DNA of 64,000 nt from Porticoccus sp041395745 (GTDB lineage Bacteria; Pseudomonadota; Gammaproteobacteria; Pseudomonadales; Porticoccaceae), in contig JAWKZV010000002.1 of NCBI GenBank assembly GCA_041395745.1, forward strand, positions 248,001 through 312,000. The letters are read 5' to 3'. Shown in pieces: positions 50,882 to 59,767 of this stretch. Within the stretch, counting starts at the first letter, position 1. The number at the start of each line of letters is the position of its first letter. A program made the translations under genes and the position numbers. The notes under the pieces are model-generated. The model saw nothing but the letters and a program-made list of their open reading frames with translations. It searched no databases and had not been told where the DNA came from.

Positions 50882-51469
50882 TCAGTGTGACAGCAATTTC
50901 CGGTAACCCTGTGTGTAGACCCAGTCATTGTCTTTGGCGGGCAAGTGGCAGCCGTGGCAGTTGCTGAACCCTTCACCTTTCCAGTCGGTGGTCTGGCTTT
51001 TGCCGGGCTGTTCGCCGTTGAACAGCGCCCAGCCCCAGCCCTCACCCCAGGCAGAGTTGTCCGGGAAGCGCTGGCGACGGTCCTTGACCATCACGAAGGT
51101 CACCTTGGTGTCGGCCTGGTAGTGCGCCTGTCCGGTGGTCAGAGTGGCGCTTTCAGTACCGGATACGGTTTTCACCAGCACGGCCCCATCGGGAAATTCA
51201 CCGTGTTCGCGGTAGTAGCGGATGCTCTCGGGCTGGGTGTAGACCTGGTGCAGGTCCATGGCGGGTGCGTTCGTGTCGTTCATGCCGGCATTGCCCACCG
51301 CGTAGCTGCCCAGGTGGGTCCAGGTTGTACGGAAGTTCTCCGGCAGGCTGATATTGCCCTGCTGGTCGACCAGATTGCGAAAGGTGTCTGTGACGGTGTC
51401 CGCCAGTAGTGGAGTGGCGGACAAGGTGCCACACAGCAGCAGTGCGGCAAAGGGGGCGCGGTATCTCAT
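50882..51469 (-). CDS. Cytochrome P460-family c-type heme protein
   Basis: The 195-residue periplasmic protein has a signal peptide (MRYRAPFAALLLCGTLSATP, cut near LLADT), a beta-rich P460 domain with LPENFRTTWTHLGSYAV and QVYTQPESIRYYREHGEFPD, and a C-terminal c-type heme site CHGCH in GFSNCHGCHLPAKDNDWVYT. Cytochrome P460s oxidise hydroxylamine/NO-type nitrogen compounds; some relatives have other roles. AGGAGG is 8 bases before the ATG. A perfect palindrome lies 64 bases upstream, next to a Crp/Fnr regulator gene. Confidence 0.9.
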   Translation of the reverse strand: MRYRAPFAALLLCGTLSATPLLADTVTDTFRNLVDQQGNISLPENFRTTWTHLGSYAVGNAGMNDTNAPAMDLHQVYTQPESIRYYREHGEFPDGAVLVKTVSGTESATLTTGQAHYQADTKVTFVMVKDRRQRFPDNSAWGEGWGWALFNGEQPGKSQTTDWKGEGFSNCHGCHLPAKDNDWVYTQGYRKLLSH

Positions 51470-51532
51470 GGGGTTTTCCTCCTGATTAATGTGCTCTGGG
51501 TGAGGAGGCTAGTCCTTTAGGGTCGTCAGATC

Positions 51533-51548
51533 TGTCAGCCAGCTGACA
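51533..51548. promoter_or_regulatory. Perfect palindrome, candidate Crp/Fnr operator
   Basis: TGTCAGCCAGCTGACA is a perfect inverted repeat with TGTCA-N6-TGACA geometry, the same half-site spacing as Crp-family sites. It sits between the P460 start (64 bases away) and the end of the Crp/Fnr regulator gene, so it may control the P460 gene. Confidence 0.55.
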
Positions 51549-51569
51549 ATGGCGGCTATTGCTCGGGCA

Positions 51570-52175
51570 TCAGTCCGGCATCAGTTGTTTCAGCAACTGC
51601 GGGTTCTCCAGGCACAGGTAGTGGCGGGTGTAGGCAATGATGCCCGCCCGACGCCAGTCGTTCAGCAACTGGCTGACGGTCTGGCGGCTGCCTCCGGCCA
51701 TGGCGGCGAGTTCCTGCTGGGAGAGCTTGATGTCTCTCTGATGACCGTGGTGACAGCTGTCGCCGCATTCGTTGAACAGTTCCTGCAGCAGCCAGGCCAG
51801 CCGCCGCGGTAATTCGGCAGTGTGCTCCAGGTAGAGCAGGTGTTGCAGGCGCGCCTCTCGCCGGGCCAGTTGCGATGCCAGGGTCAGGGCCCGTTGCGGT
51901 TCTGCGCTGAGGTGCTGCCGGAAGCTTTCGCGGCTTTCTACCTGTAGTCGGCAGCCCGGTTTGGCCAGAGCGCGGTGGTTTGTCGGCTCGCCCGTCAGTC
52001 CGGGGCCGAAATAATCTCCCGGCGACAACAGGGCGACGATGCACTCCCGACCATCCGGGCTGTTGCAATCCAGCACCACGTAGCCCTCCACCACCAGGTA
52101 AACCAGGCTGTGGTCTTCCCCCGGGTGATACAGGGGGGTGGCACTGCGGCAGTATTTGTCCCGGGGCTTTTGCAC
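51570..52175 (-). CDS. Crp/Fnr-family transcription regulator
   Basis: About 201 residues. A cyclic-nucleotide-binding-type effector domain (LYHPGEDHSLVYLVVEGYVV, ECIVALLSPGDYFGPGL) leads to a C-terminal winged helix with LSQQELAAMAGGSRQTVSQL as recognition region. No Cys cluster for an Fe-S sensor is obvious. The start is a GTG at 52175 with AGGA 9 bases upstream; longer frames upstream run into low-quality sequence. It is divergent from the sirtuin gene, and the P460 gene is next downstream. Confidence 0.85.
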   Translation of the reverse strand: MQKPRDKYCRSATPLYHPGEDHSLVYLVVEGYVVLDCNSPDGRECIVALLSPGDYFGPGLTGEPTNHRALAKPGCRLQVESRESFRQHLSAEPQRALTLASQLARREARLQHLLYLEHTAELPRRLAWLLQELFNECGDSCHHGHQRDIKLSQQELAAMAGGSRQTVSQLLNDWRRAGIIAYTRHYLCLENPQLLKQLMPD

Positions 52176-52317
52176 AGAAATTGTTCCTGCTGGGGGTGGG
52201 CCTGACACATTATGCCCGCCGCAAGGTCCATTTGGGCAAGGAACTGCTGACGTTACATGAACCGCTACAGCGGGATGTTCTTGGGATTTGCCGGCGCGAC
52301 AGGCAAAATCGGCGGTG

Positions 52318-53160
52318 ATGAAAAACCAAGACAGCCTGTCAGCTCTGGAAGCCTTTGTCCGGCAGTACCCGAAACTGCTGGTGCTGACCGGTGCCGGTAT
52401 CAGTGCGTCATCCGGTGTGCCCACCTACCGGAACAGCAACGGCCAGTGGCAGCGCAAGCCACCTGTCCAGCACAATGATTTTCTCGCCGATCCCACTATC
52501 CGCCAGCGTTTCTGGGCCCGTAACATGGTGGGTTGGCGCTTTATGCGCGACGCCAGTCCCAGCCAGTCACACCGGGCACTGGCGGAGCTGGAAGCGCTGG
52601 GCCATGTGCAATGCCTGGTGACCCAGAATGTGGATGGGCTGCACCAGCGGGCGGGCAGCCGCAGGGTGATAGACCTGCACGGGCGCATCGACCGGGTGCG
52701 CTGCCAGTCCTGCGGGGTGGACTATCACCGGGAAACCATTCAGTGCTGGCTGGAACAGCACAATCCCGAGTTTGCCCGGCTGGCCGGTGCCATAGCCCCG
52801 GACGGCGACGCGGATGTAGATGATCTCGATTATCGCGAACTTAATGTATGCGACTGCGAGCACTGCGGCGGCGTGCTGAAACCGGATGCGGTGTTTTTCG
52901 GCGGCAATGTGCCGGTCGAGGTGGTGGCCGATGCCATGGGTGAGTTGCAGCGAGCCGATGCCCTGCTGGTGGTGGGCTCGTCGCTGATGATCTACTCCGG
53001 GTTTCGCTTCTGTCGCCGGGCTGCGGAGCAGGGGCTGCCTATCGCCGCCATTAACCTGGGAAAGACCCGGGCGGATGACATGCTGGAGCTGAAGCTTGAA
53101 TATCCCAGCGATGCCCTGTTGCCGCTACTGGTGGAGACTTTGAAACAGGTCAGGGGCTAG
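52318..53160 (+). CDS. Sirtuin (Sir2-family NAD-dependent deacylase)
   Basis: The 280-residue protein has the NAD fold motif LTGAGISASSGVPTYR, TQNVDGLHQRAGS, catalytic His in IDLHGRIDRV, zinc cysteines CQSCG and CEHCGG, and VVGSSLMIYSGFRF. Removes acyl groups from lysine. The ATG at 52318 follows GGCGG weakly. Its end overlaps the Lon-N gene end by 4 bases, tail to tail. Confidence 0.95.
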   Translation: MKNQDSLSALEAFVRQYPKLLVLTGAGISASSGVPTYRNSNGQWQRKPPVQHNDFLADPTIRQRFWARNMVGWRFMRDASPSQSHRALAELEALGHVQCLVTQNVDGLHQRAGSRRVIDLHGRIDRVRCQSCGVDYHRETIQCWLEQHNPEFARLAGAIAPDGDADVDDLDYRELNVCDCEHCGGVLKPDAVFFGGNVPVEVVADAMGELQRADALLVVGSSLMIYSGFRFCRRAAEQGLPIAAINLGKTRADDMLELKLEYPSDALLPLLVETLKQVRG

Positions 53161-53753
53161 CTGGGTTCAGACTGGCTCACGGTATCCAACCAGTCGCGAA
53201 TCCGCTCCAGCCGTTCCAGCGGATCATCCAGTTCCAGCAGGCTGATGGGTAATACCGGCTCCACCGGTAGCAGCTGGGCCAGTTGCCAGCCCAGGGTGTT
53301 GCTGTCTTCCGGAGGTTCCCAGTGGTAATCGTCGGGATAAAACTCCTCCGCGAGCACGGCGAGCAGCTCTTCGAGATCGCTGTCGCTATCGTCCAGCGGT
53401 ACGGCCACTTCCAGTGGACGCAGCTGTACGTCCCCAATGACCAGACCATCTTTTTCCACTTCGCTGCTGTGCAGCTGGAACCGTCGACCGCCTTCGATGA
53501 CGATGCCCAGCAGACCGTTCTCCAGCTGGTTCCAGTCGACGATGTCGGCGGTTACCCCCCAGGGATGTACCTTGGGCACCGCGCCCACTTCGCTTCCCTC
53601 CAGAATCGGTACCACACCGAAAGTGCCCTGTTTCTTGAGGCACTCGGTAATCATCCGCAAATAGCGCTGTTCAAAAATCTGCAGGCTGATCCGGGTGCCG
53701 GGAAACAGCGGTTGCAGCAGGGGGAACAGTGGGATTCGGGTGGTATCAGTCAT
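53157..53753 (-). CDS. Lon N-terminal-domain (LON substrate-binding-like) protein
   Basis: About 198 residues with the Lon N-domain only: IPLFPLLQPLFPGTRISLQI, FEQRYLRMITECLKKQGTFG, GGRRFQLHSSEVEKDGLVIG. No ATPase or protease part, so it is not a Lon protease; role unknown. The ATG at 53753 starts MTDTTRIPLFP. Confidence 0.9.
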   Translation of the reverse strand: MTDTTRIPLFPLLQPLFPGTRISLQIFEQRYLRMITECLKKQGTFGVVPILEGSEVGAVPKVHPWGVTADIVDWNQLENGLLGIVIEGGRRFQLHSSEVEKDGLVIGDVQLRPLEVAVPLDDSDSDLEELLAVLAEEFYPDDYHWEPPEDSNTLGWQLAQLLPVEPVLPISLLELDDPLERLERIRDWLDTVSQSEPS

Positions 53754-53821
53754 GGGACATCCGGGAGTGGCCACCGGTAGTTCCCGGTGTCGGCAAGGGT
53801 TACATCAGGGGCGGGATTGTC

Positions 53822-54361
53822 TCACCTGTCGGCGCCAGGTGTCAGCAGTTTTGAGCGCGGGACCAGAATGGCATCGTTATTGAGATCGTGGTCGCTGTTA
53901 TATCTCAGGGGTGGCCTGGGCTTGTCGTGGTCTGGTCTGTACGGGTAGGGCCCCCGATAGGGGTGATGTCCCCGGTATGGGTAGTAACTGCGATAGGGGT
54001 AATAGCCTCCGTAGTATTCCTCCCGGTAAATTTGCGGCGGCATTTCTGTTGCCCTTTCTGCAGAGGCCGCAGCCCGTTCCTCCTGACGGGCCTTGTCGCG
54101 GTCTTCACGATCCTGCTTCAGGCGGTCGGTGACATTGGCCATCTGCTCAATAAGCGCATTGGACTGTTCCAGACTGTCCCGGTTATCCCCGTTGCCTTTC
54201 AGGGTAATGGTTTCCAGCAAGACGGTTTTGTCCGGCGGTGTGTCGCTATAGGTGATGTTGCCGTTCGCGTCCACGGATTTGTAGACGGTCTGGCCCAGCG
54301 CGGTGCACGTGACACCGGCTATCAGCAACATCAGTGCCTGTTTCCTTACGAGCGATTTCAT
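53822..54361 (-). CDS. DUF4124-family exported protein with YPYR repeats
   Basis: The 179-residue protein has a signal peptide (MKSLVRKQALMLLIAGVTCT), a DUF4124 domain (TVYKSVDANGNITYSDTPPD), a charged coiled stretch, and a Tyr/Pro/Arg repeat with four YPYR/HPYR units at about residues 120-142. DUF4124 is a common periplasmic domain of unknown role. The repeats may bind wall or metal; not testable by eye. Confidence 0.85.
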   Translation of the reverse strand: MKSLVRKQALMLLIAGVTCTALGQTVYKSVDANGNITYSDTPPDKTVLLETITLKGNGDNRDSLEQSNALIEQMANVTDRLKQDREDRDKARQEERAAASAERATEMPPQIYREEYYGGYYPYRSYYPYRGHHPYRGPYPYRPDHDKPRPPLRYNSDHDLNNDAILVPRSKLLTPGADR

Positions 54362-54496
54362 GGCGTTCTCAATGGGCGGTTGCGGGAGCTACTGACTTTG
54401 ACCCTGAGCGGAGGGCAAAGTTGTCGGCCGGAAGGTTCACGAAATGGTCATATTTTATACACGAGCCTGTCACAGTGCGCTTCTAACGTGTCAGCT

Positions 54497-55036
54497 ATGA
54501 CAACGATAAAAGCCTTACAGACACTGCACTCACTCGATGTTGCCACGTTCTCGCGCATCGTCCAATGGAATACCCGGCGCAGCCTGTGCCGGATGGCCAG
54601 ACTGGTCTCTGCCAGCGCGGACGGCTGGCCCTACCTGACACTGCCGCTACTGATAGCCCTGGTGTCCCCACCGCTGGCGCTGCAGGTGCTGGTGGTCATG
54701 GTAGCCGGGTTTGCCATCGAGCGCGTCAGCTATTACCTGCTTAAGAACAGCTTCAAACGCAACCGGCCCCCCAATGTCATCCCCGGTTTTCAGAGCGTCA
54801 TTACCGCTTCCGATGAGTTCAGTTTTCCCTCCGGCCATACCTCAGGCGCCTTTTTGACCGCCACGGTACTGGTGTTACTGCTGCCGCTGGATGTGGCCGC
54901 CTACCTCTACGGCTGGGCTTCGTTGGTAGCCCTGTCGAGGGTGGTGCTCGGTGTGCACTTTCCGCTGGATACAGTGGCCGGGGCATTGCTGGGCAGCAGC
55001 ATCGGCTGGTGGACAGTGCAAATCATCGCAGTTTAG
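54497..55036 (+). CDS. PAP2-family membrane phosphatase
   Basis: A 179-residue phosphatase with membrane helices and the three PAP2 motifs: KNSFKRNRP (K-x6-RP), FPSGHTSG, and SRVVLGVHFPLD. Likely acts on lipid phosphates (phosphatidic acid, PGP or undecaprenyl-PP). The ATG at 54497 is preferred; the upstream extension is antisense to the DUF4124 gene. It ends 11 bases before the glycosyltransferase start, so the pair is probably co-transcribed. Confidence 0.92.
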   Translation: MTTIKALQTLHSLDVATFSRIVQWNTRRSLCRMARLVSASADGWPYLTLPLLIALVSPPLALQVLVVMVAGFAIERVSYYLLKNSFKRNRPPNVIPGFQSVITASDEFSFPSGHTSGAFLTATVLVLLLPLDVAAYLYGWASLVALSRVVLGVHFPLDTVAGALLGSSIGWWTVQIIAV

Positions 55037-55047
55037 GAGAAGCGACC

Positions 55048-56115
55048 TTGAAAATCTTTTACGGTGTACAGGGCACCGGCAATGGACATTTATCCCGAGC
55101 CCGGGCCATGGCCAGGGCGCTGTCCGAGTATCCGGATGTCGAAGTGGACTGGCTGTTTTCCGGCCGGCCCCGGCACCAGTATTTTGACATGCACATGTTC
55201 GGCGATTTCCAGTGCCGTTCCGGTCTGACCTTCCATTCCCGGGCGGGGCGCGTACAGCCGCTGAAGACCCTGCGCAATGTGGACCTGTTCCAACTGCGCT
55301 GCGACATCCGCTCCCTGGACCTGAGCGGTTACGATCTGGTGATCAGCGACTACGAGCCCATTACCGCCCGGGCGGCTCGCCACCAGGGGATGCCCTGTGT
55401 GGGGGTCGGCCACCAGTACGCTTTCTGTCACTCGGTGCCGGAGCGGGGCGGCAACCCCCTGACCCGCGCCATCATGCAGAACTTCGCCCCTGTGACGACG
55501 GCGGTCGGGCTGCACTGGCATCACTTCGAACAGCCGATTCTGCCGCCCATTGTCGACATCGACGATGAGTCACAGCCCGGCGGCAGTGAGAACCGGGTGC
55601 TGGTCTATCTGCCCTTTGAGGACCAGGGGCCGCTGCTGGCGCTGTTCCGCCGGTTTCCCGAATACGAGTTCTATATCTACGCGCCGGTGCACCACAACCG
55701 GGACGAGGGCAACCTGCACACCCGCCCCCTCAGCCGCGACGGTTTCCGCCGCGATCTGGCGGACAGCTTCTGGGTAATCTGCAATGCCGGGTTTGAGCTG
55801 ATCAGCGAGGCCCTGCAGCTGGGCAAGCGCATCCTCGCCAAACCACTCGGCGGTCAGCTGGAACAGCTGTCCAACGCCGCCGCCCTGGAGCAGCTGGGTT
55901 TTGCCTCGGTGGAGGATCGTATCGACCGCCGGGCACTGGAGTTCTGGTTTGATTGCGCGCCGGATGTGGTTCGCCCCCGCTACCCGGATGTGGCTGCGGC
56001 ACTGGCTCGCTGGGTTCACGGTGGCTGTACCGACAGCGTTGAGACACTCTGCCAGCAGTTGTGGTCCGAGTCCGATATCTGCCCGCCCCAGGCGGTATCC
56101 CGGCAGGTGGCCTGA
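55048..56115 (+). CDS. MJ1255/VC2487-type glycosyltransferase
   Basis: The 355-residue GT-B-like protein has an N-terminal fold KIFYGVQGTGNGHLSRARAM, DYEPITARAARHQGMPCVGV, and a C-terminal donor site ICNAGFELISEALQLGKRIL. Sugar and acceptor unknown. The start is TTG at 55048 with AGGAGA 7 bases upstream. Coupled with the PAP2 gene, it may act on a lipid-linked glycan. Confidence 0.88.
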   Translation: MKIFYGVQGTGNGHLSRARAMARALSEYPDVEVDWLFSGRPRHQYFDMHMFGDFQCRSGLTFHSRAGRVQPLKTLRNVDLFQLRCDIRSLDLSGYDLVISDYEPITARAARHQGMPCVGVGHQYAFCHSVPERGGNPLTRAIMQNFAPVTTAVGLHWHHFEQPILPPIVDIDDESQPGGSENRVLVYLPFEDQGPLLALFRRFPEYEFYIYAPVHHNRDEGNLHTRPLSRDGFRRDLADSFWVICNAGFELISEALQLGKRILAKPLGGQLEQLSNAAALEQLGFASVEDRIDRRALEFWFDCAPDVVRPRYPDVAAALARWVHGGCTDSVETLCQQLWSESDICPPQAVSRQVA

Positions 56116-56116
56116 A

Positions 56117-57370
56117 TCAGGTCTTGATGGCGGGGAGATCTTTCCAGCTGGTGGTGTAGGCGGGGGAGCAGTGCTGCTGGCGCATCGGCCAGCCCCGTTT
56201 CTGCCCCTCGCTGGCCAGATAGGCGGTACCCCTGCCGTAACGTCGGTTGATATTGTCCAGGGTTTGCATCAGGGCATCCGCCTGAGCGGTTTGACCGAGC
56301 TCAAATATGTCGCCCTGGTGATGGCGGCGCGCGACCAGTTCGATCAATCCCACACCCGCTTTCAGATAGGCATGCCCCGGCCGGAAGATGCGCCGCACCC
56401 CCTGTTGGGCGCAGGCGGCGATCACCCGGCTGTCGTCAGTGGGATAGGGCAATTGCACCACCGCGCTGTTGCTGTAGTAATTGGGCTGGTGGGGCGAGGT
56501 GTGAATAAACACGTGCAGGGTCAGCGCCAGGTGCTGCTGGGCGCGCAGTTTCTCCGCCGCCCGGCTGGCGTAAAGGGTCACCGCCCGCAACAGCGGTTCC
56601 AGCTCGCGGGGCTTTTCCCCGAAGGAGCGGGTGCAGTAGATCTGCTGTTTGTCCGAGGCGACCTCCTCCAGCGCCAGACAGGAAATGCCGTTCAACTCTT
56701 CCATGGTGCGTTCCACGCAGACATTAAAGCGACGGCGGATGGCCTTCGGATCACTGCTGGCCAGTTCCCAGGCACTGTGGATTCCCATGTCCGCCAACCG
56801 TGCCCCCAGCCGTCGACCGATGCCCCACACCTTGGTGGCCGGCACCCGCCGCAGCAGCCACTGCCATTTGTGGGGGGCGTCCAGCAGGCAGACCCCGTTT
56901 TTTCCGGGAATATTCTTGGCGGCGTAGTTGGCCAGCTTTGCCAGGGTCTTGCTGGGGGCGATACCGACGCTCACCGGCATGCGCACCTGTTGCCAGACGC
57001 TCTGCTTGATGGACTGGCCATAGTCCTGCAACGGCTGGCGGATACCGTCCAGCTCCAGGAACATCTCGTCGATGCTGTAAATCTCGATGTTCGGGCTGAA
57101 ATGGCGCAGGCAGTCCATCACCCGCCGGGAGATGTCGCCGTAGAGGCGGAAGTTGCCGGAGAACACCGCCACCCGGTGGCGCTCCAGCAGATGGCGGATC
57201 TTGAAATAGGCGTGCAGGTCGGGAACGCCGAGGGCTTTCGCCTCTTTCGAGCGGGCGATCACACAGCCGTCGTTGTTGCTCAGCACCACCACCGGCTTGC
57301 CGCGCAGGTCGGGGCGGAAAATCTGCTCGCAGCTGGCGTAACAGCTGTTGCAGTCTACCAGCGCGAACAT
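56117..57370 (-). CDS. umuC: DNA polymerase V catalytic subunit UmuC
   Basis: The 417-residue Y-family polymerase shows MFALVDCNSCYASCEQIFRP, GKPVVVLSNNDGCVIARS, YSIDEMFLELDG (catalytic Asp-Glu), and VSVGIAPSKTLAKLANYAAK. Performs error-prone translesion synthesis. It overlaps the umuD end by 16 bases. Confidence 0.97.
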   Translation of the reverse strand: MFALVDCNSCYASCEQIFRPDLRGKPVVVLSNNDGCVIARSKEAKALGVPDLHAYFKIRHLLERHRVAVFSGNFRLYGDISRRVMDCLRHFSPNIEIYSIDEMFLELDGIRQPLQDYGQSIKQSVWQQVRMPVSVGIAPSKTLAKLANYAAKNIPGKNGVCLLDAPHKWQWLLRRVPATKVWGIGRRLGARLADMGIHSAWELASSDPKAIRRRFNVCVERTMEELNGISCLALEEVASDKQQIYCTRSFGEKPRELEPLLRAVTLYASRAAEKLRAQQHLALTLHVFIHTSPHQPNYYSNSAVVQLPYPTDDSRVIAACAQQGVRRIFRPGHAYLKAGVGLIELVARRHHQGDIFELGQTAQADALMQTLDNINRRYGRGTAYLASEGQKRGWPMRQQHCSPAYTTSWKDLPAIKT

Positions 57371-57789
57371 CGGTGATGGCGCACCGAATGGATCACCACT
57401 CCCTCAATCAGCAGGTCCGCGTTGTCGTGCAGCTCAATGGGCGGATAGCGCCGGTTGCCGGCCCGCAGCAACTGGTTGTGCAGGTCCAGCACCTTGCAGG
57501 TCAGTTCGCCGTCGATGGCGGCGATCACCACATCGCCGTGCTGGGCTTGCAGGGCGCGGTCGACGATCAGCAGGTCGCCGTTGAAGATGCCGAAGCCGGT
57601 CATGGAATCCCCCTCGGCGCGGGCGAAGAACGTGGCCGCCGGGTGCTTCACCAGGTAGTCGTGGATATCCAGCGGCGTTTCCACAAAGTCGTCCGCCGGG
57701 CTGGGGAAGCCGGCACACGCGGTGCTGGCAAATGGTGACAGGGTGTTGGGCTGAGCCGTGCTATTCAGTTTTCGTGGGGAGGTTTTCAT
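57355..57789 (-). CDS. umuD: DNA polymerase V regulatory subunit UmuD
   Basis: The 144-residue protein has a LexA-type self-cleavage site in CAGFPSPADDF (Ala-Gly), nucleophile Ser in EGDSMTG and catalytic Lys in DGELTCKVLDL. RecA* promotes its cleavage. The ATG at 57789 starts MKTSPRKL; a longer start would cover the LexA box. Forms an operon with umuC. Confidence 0.95.
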   Translation of the reverse strand: MKTSPRKLNSTAQPNTLSPFASTACAGFPSPADDFVETPLDIHDYLVKHPAATFFARAEGDSMTGFGIFNGDLLIVDRALQAQHGDVVIAAIDGELTCKVLDLHNQLLRAGNRRYPPIELHDNADLLIEGVVIHSVRHHRCSRW

Positions 57790-57800
57790 GTTGATCAAAA

Positions 57801-57820
57801 TACTGTATAAAACAACAGTA
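57801..57820. promoter_or_regulatory. LexA (SOS) box upstream of umuDC
   Basis: TACTGTATAAAACAACAGTA matches the LexA consensus with perfect CTGT-N8-ACAG. It lies 11 bases before the umuD ATG on the minus strand, so LexA would block the promoter. Confidence 0.93.
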
Positions 57821-57979
57821 TTCAACCATTGAGAATACTTATGATAAACAGGGGATGTTCAGGTAACCCTATACATAAATATATGGGTTTGTGGTTTCTT
57901 TTGGGGATGGTTAGACTCGCCCGACTTTGCATGTGTATTGATCGGCTGGTTCACGATCCGTTGAGTCGGGAGTAATGTC

Positions 57980-59767
57980 ATGAATGTCCAAGCATATTCT
58001 CTGATCAGTGATCCGGACATCCATCCTCAGAGTCGTTATCTGGCGTGTAAAGGTATGGCGAGGGGCTACGCAGATACGCTGAATGAGGATTCAAAATTAC
58101 AATATGCAAGAGCGTATTGTGCCCATGTCTTAAAGGCGTATTGGGTTGAGTTATGTCGTCAGCAGGAAGCTTCTATTGAGATCAAATCCCTTTCTACAAA
58201 GGTCCCTCTGCCAGACTTGATTGAAGATGTGCAGCATCTCGCAGTGGAGACAGGCAAGCTGGTTGCATCATTTCCTGTTGAAGATGCTGGATATCTCATA
58301 GGCTCTATTTACACCGTTATGTTGCCGAGCTCTATAAGGTCTGAGCTGGGAGCTTTCTATACTCCACCCCCGTTAGTGGCTCGTTTACTTGATCTGGCAG
58401 AGGAGGCTGGGTTCGATTTTGAAAATGGCTCGGCGATTGATCCTGCATGTGGTGGTGGCGCCTTTCTTGCTCCTTTGGCTCTGAGGATGTGGCAGAGTAG
58501 CCAAAATGCTTCGCCCGAATGGTTGTTAAAGAGGTTGGGCAAAAGACTTAAGGGTATTGAAATCGACCCTTTTTCTGCATGGATGACGCACGTTCTATTA
58601 GAGGCGGCTTTGCTGCCTCTATGCGTGGCCACAAAACGGCGACTTCCAGCAGATCTTGTGATTGCGGGGGATGCTTTACAGTCAAGAAATATTGGTCATT
58701 TTGATTTGGTGATAGGTAATCCTCCTTATGGCCGTATGTCCTTATCCACGGAACTAAGAAGTGTTTACTCAAGATCTTTGTACGGCCATGCAAATTTGTA
58801 CGGCCTGTTTACAGACTTGGCATTGCACCTGGCTAAGGATGGTGGCGTTATCTCTTATTTGACCCCAACCTCTTTTTTGGCAGGTCAATATTTCAAGGCA
58901 TTGAGAGGTTTGCTCTTGGAGGAAGGGGCTCCAGTAGCATTTGATTTTATCGCTGATAGGGAAGGCGTGTTTGATGATGTGCTGCAGGAAACGTTGTTAA
59001 GCAGTTTCAGGAAGGGTGGAAAAAAGCAGAAGGTTAGCTTGTCCGAGCTGACAACGTTAGGAATTCATGAGATGGAAATAAAGTCTGTCGGTGATGCTGT
59101 TGTTCCATCAGATAATTCACCTTGGTTCTTGCCGAGAAAGGCGGCGGACGTAGACTTTGTCAATAAGCTAAGAAAAATGCCTACTAGGCTGTCAGATTTG
59201 GGGTATTCCATTTCTACAGGGCCATTGGTCTGGAATCGTTTCAAATCGCAATTGCGGCCACGTAGGACACAGGGGGCTTTTCCACTAATTTGGGCGGAAT
59301 CTGTTGGGGTGGATGGGTTTGTTTTTCGATCACAGAGGAAGAATCATGAGCCCTATATCGAAATAGAAAAACACCAGCAGTATTTAGTTTCTGGCCAGTC
59401 CTGTGTCCTTGTCCAGAGAACAAGTGCGAAAGAGCAAAATCGTAGACTTGTATCTGCTGTGCTTCCACAGTCATTTTTAGATGAGAATGGTGGAGCCGTA
59501 ATAGAAAACCATTTAAACATGATCTACGGCAGTGACCTGCTGATTGAGATATCCCCAAAAGCAATAGAAGTGTTGCTGAATACCCGAGTGGTGGATAGAG
59601 CCTTTCGCTGTATTAGTGGCAGTGTGTCGGTGTCTGCTTATGAGTTGAACTCATTGCCCATTCCAACTGTGGAGCAAATGAAAGAACTTGATGTTTTGAT
59701 AGCTAATAATGCTCCCAAGTTAAAAATCGAAAGAAAAGTCGCTAGCTTTTATGGGGAGTCTGTTTGA
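57980..59767 (+). CDS. N6-adenine DNA methyltransferase, PstI/BsuBI-type
   Basis: The 595-residue methyltransferase has gamma-class order: motif X GAFYTPPPLVARLLDLAE, motif I DPACGGGAF (residue 154 on), and motif IV NPPYG at 247-251. The C-terminal half holds the target recognition region. Its partner, 1 base overlapping, is a PstI/BsuBI-family endonuclease, so CTGCAG recognition is inferred. GC is much lower than the flanks. Confidence 0.93.
   Translation: MNVQAYSLISDPDIHPQSRYLACKGMARGYADTLNEDSKLQYARAYCAHVLKAYWVELCRQQEASIEIKSLSTKVPLPDLIEDVQHLAVETGKLVASFPVEDAGYLIGSIYTVMLPSSIRSELGAFYTPPPLVARLLDLAEEAGFDFENGSAIDPACGGGAFLAPLALRMWQSSQNASPEWLLKRLGKRLKGIEIDPFSAWMTHVLLEAALLPLCVATKRRLPADLVIAGDALQSRNIGHFDLVIGNPPYGRMSLSTELRSVYSRSLYGHANLYGLFTDLALHLAKDGGVISYLTPTSFLAGQYFKALRGLLLEEGAPVAFDFIADREGVFDDVLQETLLSSFRKGGKKQKVSLSELTTLGIHEMEIKSVGDAVVPSDNSPWFLPRKAADVDFVNKLRKMPTRLSDLGYSISTGPLVWNRFKSQLRPRRTQGAFPLIWAESVGVDGFVFRSQRKNHEPYIEIEKHQQYLVSGQSCVLVQRTSAKEQNRRLVSAVLPQSFLDENGGAVIENHLNMIYGSDLLIEISPKAIEVLLNTRVVDRAFRCISGSVSVSAYELNSLPIPTVEQMKELDVLIANNAPKLKIERKVASFYGESV

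Noticed and set aside
53888..54496. A 203-residue N-terminal extension of the PAP2 protein
   Set aside because: It is antisense to the DUF4124 gene and unlike any PAP2 N-terminus; the ATG at 54497 is enough.
55901..57376. A 491-codon plus-strand frame opposite umuC
   Set aside because: Antisense shadow of umuC; no recognisable protein.
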